Origin: Synechococcales cyanobacterium PMM_0003
Lineage (GTDB): Bacteria; Cyanobacteriota; Cyanobacteriia; Pseudanabaenales; Pseudanabaenaceae
Direction: 5' to 3'
Assembly (NCBI GenBank): GCA_949128015.1
Contig: CASBRC010000171.1
Span: 1 to 8,297 of the forward strand
DNA length: 8,297 nucleotides
Part shown: positions 6,146-8,297 of the stretch, piece by piece
How the letters are laid out: each line of letters opens with the position of its first letter
Position numbering within the stretch: the first letter of the stretch is position 1
Notes under the pieces: generated by a model
What the model was told of the DNA's origin: nothing
Database searches by the model: none
Seen by the model: the letters and a program-made list of their open reading frames with translations, nothing else
Position numbers and translations under genes: made by a program

Positions 6146-7555
6146 TTACTTGATTTGGTTGAGCAGTTTCAAAACAAGCTCTAGATTTTTTATATCTTCT
6201 TGTAATTTGTAATACCTAGCTAGATTTTCGAGGGATTGTAGGACGATCTCAAGTTCTTTTGTTGCTCCTCGCAGTTCAAATAATTTAACTGATTCGCTCC
6301 AATCATAGAAAGCACCTTGTCTGTCTCCTTGATTGAACTTAGCTAGTCCACGAGCATAGTATGCTTCAGCGTATTTAGGCTCAATAAGAACAGCTTTGTC
6401 CCAATCAGCTATAGCATCTTTTATATAACCTAATGCCACCTTTGCTAAACCTCGGCTTAGATACACTGACTCAGCATATTTAGGCTTAAGTCGAATAGCT
6501 TCTGTGAAGTCAGCAATTGCTCCAGCTTTATCTCCAATGCTAGATCTCGCATTTCCACGTTGGTAAAAAGCAAGATCTTGATTAGGATTAATACGGATTG
6601 ATTCAGTATAGTCAGAAATAGCTCCATATTTATCTCCAATGCTATATCTGGCATTTCCACGTTGGGAAAAGGTAGGAGCTTGATTAGGATTAATACGAAT
6701 TGCTTCGGTATAATCAGAGATTGCTCCATTATTATCTTCAAGAAAAGACTTTGCAATCCCACGACTAACATAAGCATTTTCATCTTTAGGATTGAAGCGA
6801 ATAGCTTCGGTAAAGTCTATAATTGCTCCACGTTTATCTCCAATAATGAACTTTTCACCTGCTCGTAGAGAGTAAGTACTTGCATCTTGGGGATTAAGTG
6901 CAATGACCGCACTATAATCAGCAATTGCCCCATAGCTATCTCCCAAAGTAGATTTTTCAATCCCGCGCAAAATATAAGCATCTATTTCTTTAGGACTGAT
7001 ACGGATGGCTTCAGTATAGTCAGAAATCGCTCCATATTTATCTCCCAAATTAGATCTGCTACTTCCGCGACCAGTATAAGCTTCCGTGTATTTAGGATTG
7101 AGAAAGATAGCTTTATTGTAGTCAGACAATGCTCCTTGATAGTCTCCTAAATTGAACTTCGCTAATCCACGATTTCTAAAAGCAAAAGCATATTTAGGAT
7201 CAAGACGAATGGCTTCATTATAATCAGACAATGATCCTCGACGATCTCCTAACTTACTTCTTGCGTTTCCCCGACAATTGTATGCATTAGCATAATTAGG
7301 ACTGAGGCGAATAGCTTCGTTACAATCAGACAATGCTCCTTTATAGTTTCCTTGCTGATATTTTTCTCTTGCTCCTTCAATAAACAATTTAGCATCAACA
7401 TTTCTATCCGTTGTTTGTGCCTCTACCTGTAGCGAGAATCCAAACAAATTCTTCGGATTGTTAAACGAAAGTAAATTCGTGTCTAGGATTGTTAATAAAG
7501 TAATTCCAATCACTAATAATCTTGATCGTTTTGAACTTAGGGTAAACTGCTTCAT
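6146..7555 (-). CDS. Exported tetratricopeptide repeat (TPR) protein
   Basis: A 469-residue protein with a signal peptide and a long TPR solenoid, a protein-protein interaction scaffold. The N-terminus has a basic start (KRSR), a hydrophobic stretch LLVIGITLLTIL (13-24), and a plausible signal peptidase I site after VEA (46/47). There is no lipobox cysteine, so it is probably periplasmic or secreted. Repeats run from about residue 53. The helix-ending Pro recurs every 34 residues at 86, 120, 154, 188, 222, 256, 290, 324 and 358, then at 393 after a one-residue insertion (in AESVYL), with a final repeat after it: about 11 TPRs of the form G(D/N)..GA(I/L)SDY.EAIR(L/I).P. A charged helical tail follows from about 430. 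The partner cannot be inferred. Its ATG lies 37 bases after the metH stop on the same strand with no terminator between, so co-transcription with metH is possible; the Shine-Dalgarno sequence (AGAGAA) is weak. Confidence 0.88.
   Translation of the reverse strand: MKQFTLSSKRSRLLVIGITLLTILDTNLLSFNNPKNLFGFSLQVEAQTTDRNVDAKLFIEGAREKYQQGNYKGALSDCNEAIRLSPNYANAYNCRGNARSKLGDRRGSLSDYNEAIRLDPKYAFAFRNRGLAKFNLGDYQGALSDYNKAIFLNPKYTEAYTGRGSSRSNLGDKYGAISDYTEAIRISPKEIDAYILRGIEKSTLGDSYGAIADYSAVIALNPQDASTYSLRAGEKFIIGDKRGAIIDFTEAIRFNPKDENAYVSRGIAKSFLEDNNGAISDYTEAIRINPNQAPTFSQRGNARYSIGDKYGAISDYTESIRINPNQDLAFYQRGNARSSIGDKAGAIADFTEAIRLKPKYAESVYLSRGLAKVALGYIKDAIADWDKAVLIEPKYAEAYYARGLAKFNQGDRQGAFYDWSESVKLFELRGATKELEIVLQSLENLARYYKLQEDIKNLELVLKLLNQIK
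6482..7399 (-). repeat. Tandem 102-bp coding repeats of the TPR array
   Basis: Nine in-register 102-bp units (34 codons each) encode residues 53-358 of the TPR protein. DNA similarity between neighbours is highest in the middle. For example, the block TTTATCTCCAATGCTA recurs at 6527 and at 6629 (TTTATCTCCAATGCTA, exact), and GATTAGGATTAATACG recurs around 6580 and 6682. Such similarity points to recent unit duplication or gene conversion. Confidence 0.75.
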
Positions 7556-7592
7556 TTCTCTGTAATACTTTCAATAGTTGTGCGCGTGATAG

Positions 7593-8297
7593 TTAAGCGC
7601 TGAAATATTTAGCCATAGAATGATGCACGATCAAAGCAGTAGTTGACTGCTCAGGATAGAGTTGTTCACTCTCGTCCATAACTAGATCGACACGCTTAGA
7701 ATCTAGCAAATCCAAGAGCTTGTACTGATCCTGCATATTTGGGCAAGCAGGATAGCCGAAGCTATAGCGTGAGCCGTGATAGCGTTGGGCAAGAATATCG
7801 CGGATATTATCAGGATCTTCTGAGCTAAAGCCTAGTTCATGGCGAATGCGGGTATGAGTCCATTCAGCGATCGCCTCTGCCATCTGTACGGCTAGACCAT
7901 GAAAATAGAGATAATCGGTGTATTGATTCGCTTTAAACAACCCTTGAGCGAACTCGGTCGCAATGTGTCCGACAGTCACGACTTGTAAAGGCAATACATC
8001 AATAATTCCTGATTCTTTGGGTGAGAAGAAATCGGCAATGCAGAGACGGCGTAATGACTTTTGGCGAGGGAATACAAATGAGTGAATTGGCGCGGCTGCT
8101 TTGATGTTATCAAGATCTTTCGGATTGTACACATACACCGTATTCCCTTCAGCTAGTACAGGGAAATAGCCATAAATAGAAGTCGGGGTTAACAACTTCT
8201 CATTAATGATCCGCTCTTTCCAAGTTTTTAGAATTGGATAAACTGTCTCTTGCAAAAATGCATCATATTCTTCGCGAGATTGGTCTTTAGGTTTGCG
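7593..8297 (-). CDS. metH: Cobalamin-dependent methionine synthase, C-terminal activation domain (5' end outside window)
   Basis: MetH makes methionine from homocysteine and methyltetrahydrofolate in the cytosol. The visible 234 codons are the C-terminal activation domain (Met_synt_B12), which binds S-adenosylmethionine for reductive remethylation of inactive cob(II)alamin. The frame is open to the window edge, so the TTG near 8255 is not a start. Numbering from the first visible codon, landmarks are [18 protein letters not shown] (40-57), [13 protein letters not shown] (85-97), [20 protein letters not shown] (133-152), and the SAM-binding [11 protein letters not shown] (177-187). The protein ends at TAA 7593-7595. 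Family members are about 1,200 residues, so roughly four fifths lies beyond the window. The homocysteine, folate and B12 domains cannot be checked here. The TPR gene follows 37 bases downstream. Confidence 0.95.
   Translation of the reverse strand, partial: RKPKDQSREEYDAFLQETVYPILKTWKERIINEKLLTPTSIYGYFPVLAEGNTVYVYNPKDLDNIKAAAPIHSFVFPRQKSLRRLCIADFFSPKESGIIDVLPLQVVTVGHIATEFAQGLFKANQYTDYLYFHGLAVQMAEAIAEWTHTRIRHELGFSSEDPDNIRDILAQRYHGSRYSFGYPACPNMQDQYKLLDLLDSKRVDLVMDESEQLYPEQSTTALIVHHSMAKYFSA

Noticed and set aside
6457..7150. Additional open frames on both strands across the TPR gene.
   Set aside because: They are by-products of the 102-bp periodic coding repeat; they match no family and their residues mirror the repeat.
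6482..7399. The regular repeats as a CRISPR-like or non-coding array.
   Set aside because: The period is 34 codons, in frame, and it translates to canonical TPR motifs; there is no repeat-spacer structure.
8253..8255. TTG as a start codon for the methionine synthase fragment.
   Set aside because: The frame stays open to the window edge with sensible residues, and the fragment is only the last domain of a protein of about 1,200 residues.

Overview
The window looks like a chromosomal segment of a cyanobacterium. It has an NdhD subunit of the NDH-1 complex that resembles cyanobacterial respiratory-type NdhD, a cobalamin-dependent methionine synthase tail, and eight exact copies of the cyanobacterial HIP1 palindrome GCGATCGC (starting at 1602, 2587, 3024, 3365, 4229, 4258, 4941 and 7867). 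Moderate to low GC and GC-rich hairpins between genes fit a Pseudanabaena-like genome, but the genus is only a guess.

Layout: two housekeeping genes sit at the edges and both run off the window. ndhD (1-1467, +) lacks its 5' end, and metH (7593-8297, -) shows only its C-terminal activation domain. Everything between them is on the minus strand. In minus-strand transcription order: metH tail; an exported TPR-repeat protein (7555-6146); a 104-bp relic (6130-6027); an AAA/ABC-type ATPase (5971-4913); a TOPRIM-like DUF3226 protein (4909-4268); a beta-hydroxyacid dehydrogenase (4167-3271); a BrnT/BrnA toxin-antitoxin pair (3199-2686); and an FkbM-type methyltransferase (2522-1539). The methyltransferase and ndhD converge on a shared bidirectional terminator at 1493-1519. 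A second, longer hairpin (2617-2671) closes the brnTA unit. No gene-free stretch reaches 300 bases.

The most interesting part is 4268-6130. The ATPase and the DUF3226 gene are separated by 3 nt and appear translationally coupled. Their order (SMC/OLD-like ATPase, then a TOPRIM-type acidic protein) recalls split OLD-family and PARIS-like anti-phage modules, so this is a candidate two-gene defence system. Immediately upstream lies a decayed second copy of the same cassette. The last 12 codons of an ATPase end in VR-stop. Two nt later an ATG opens, and five codons on it is joined to the last 15 codons of a DUF3226 gene, with about 190 codons missing. This shows that the pair existed at least twice here, that it evolves as a unit, and that the locus turns over.

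With brnTA close by, the stretch between ndhD and metH reads as a small accessory or defence-flavoured region set among core metabolic genes. Assigning a defence role is inference. The gene structures, motifs and relic are visible in the sequence.
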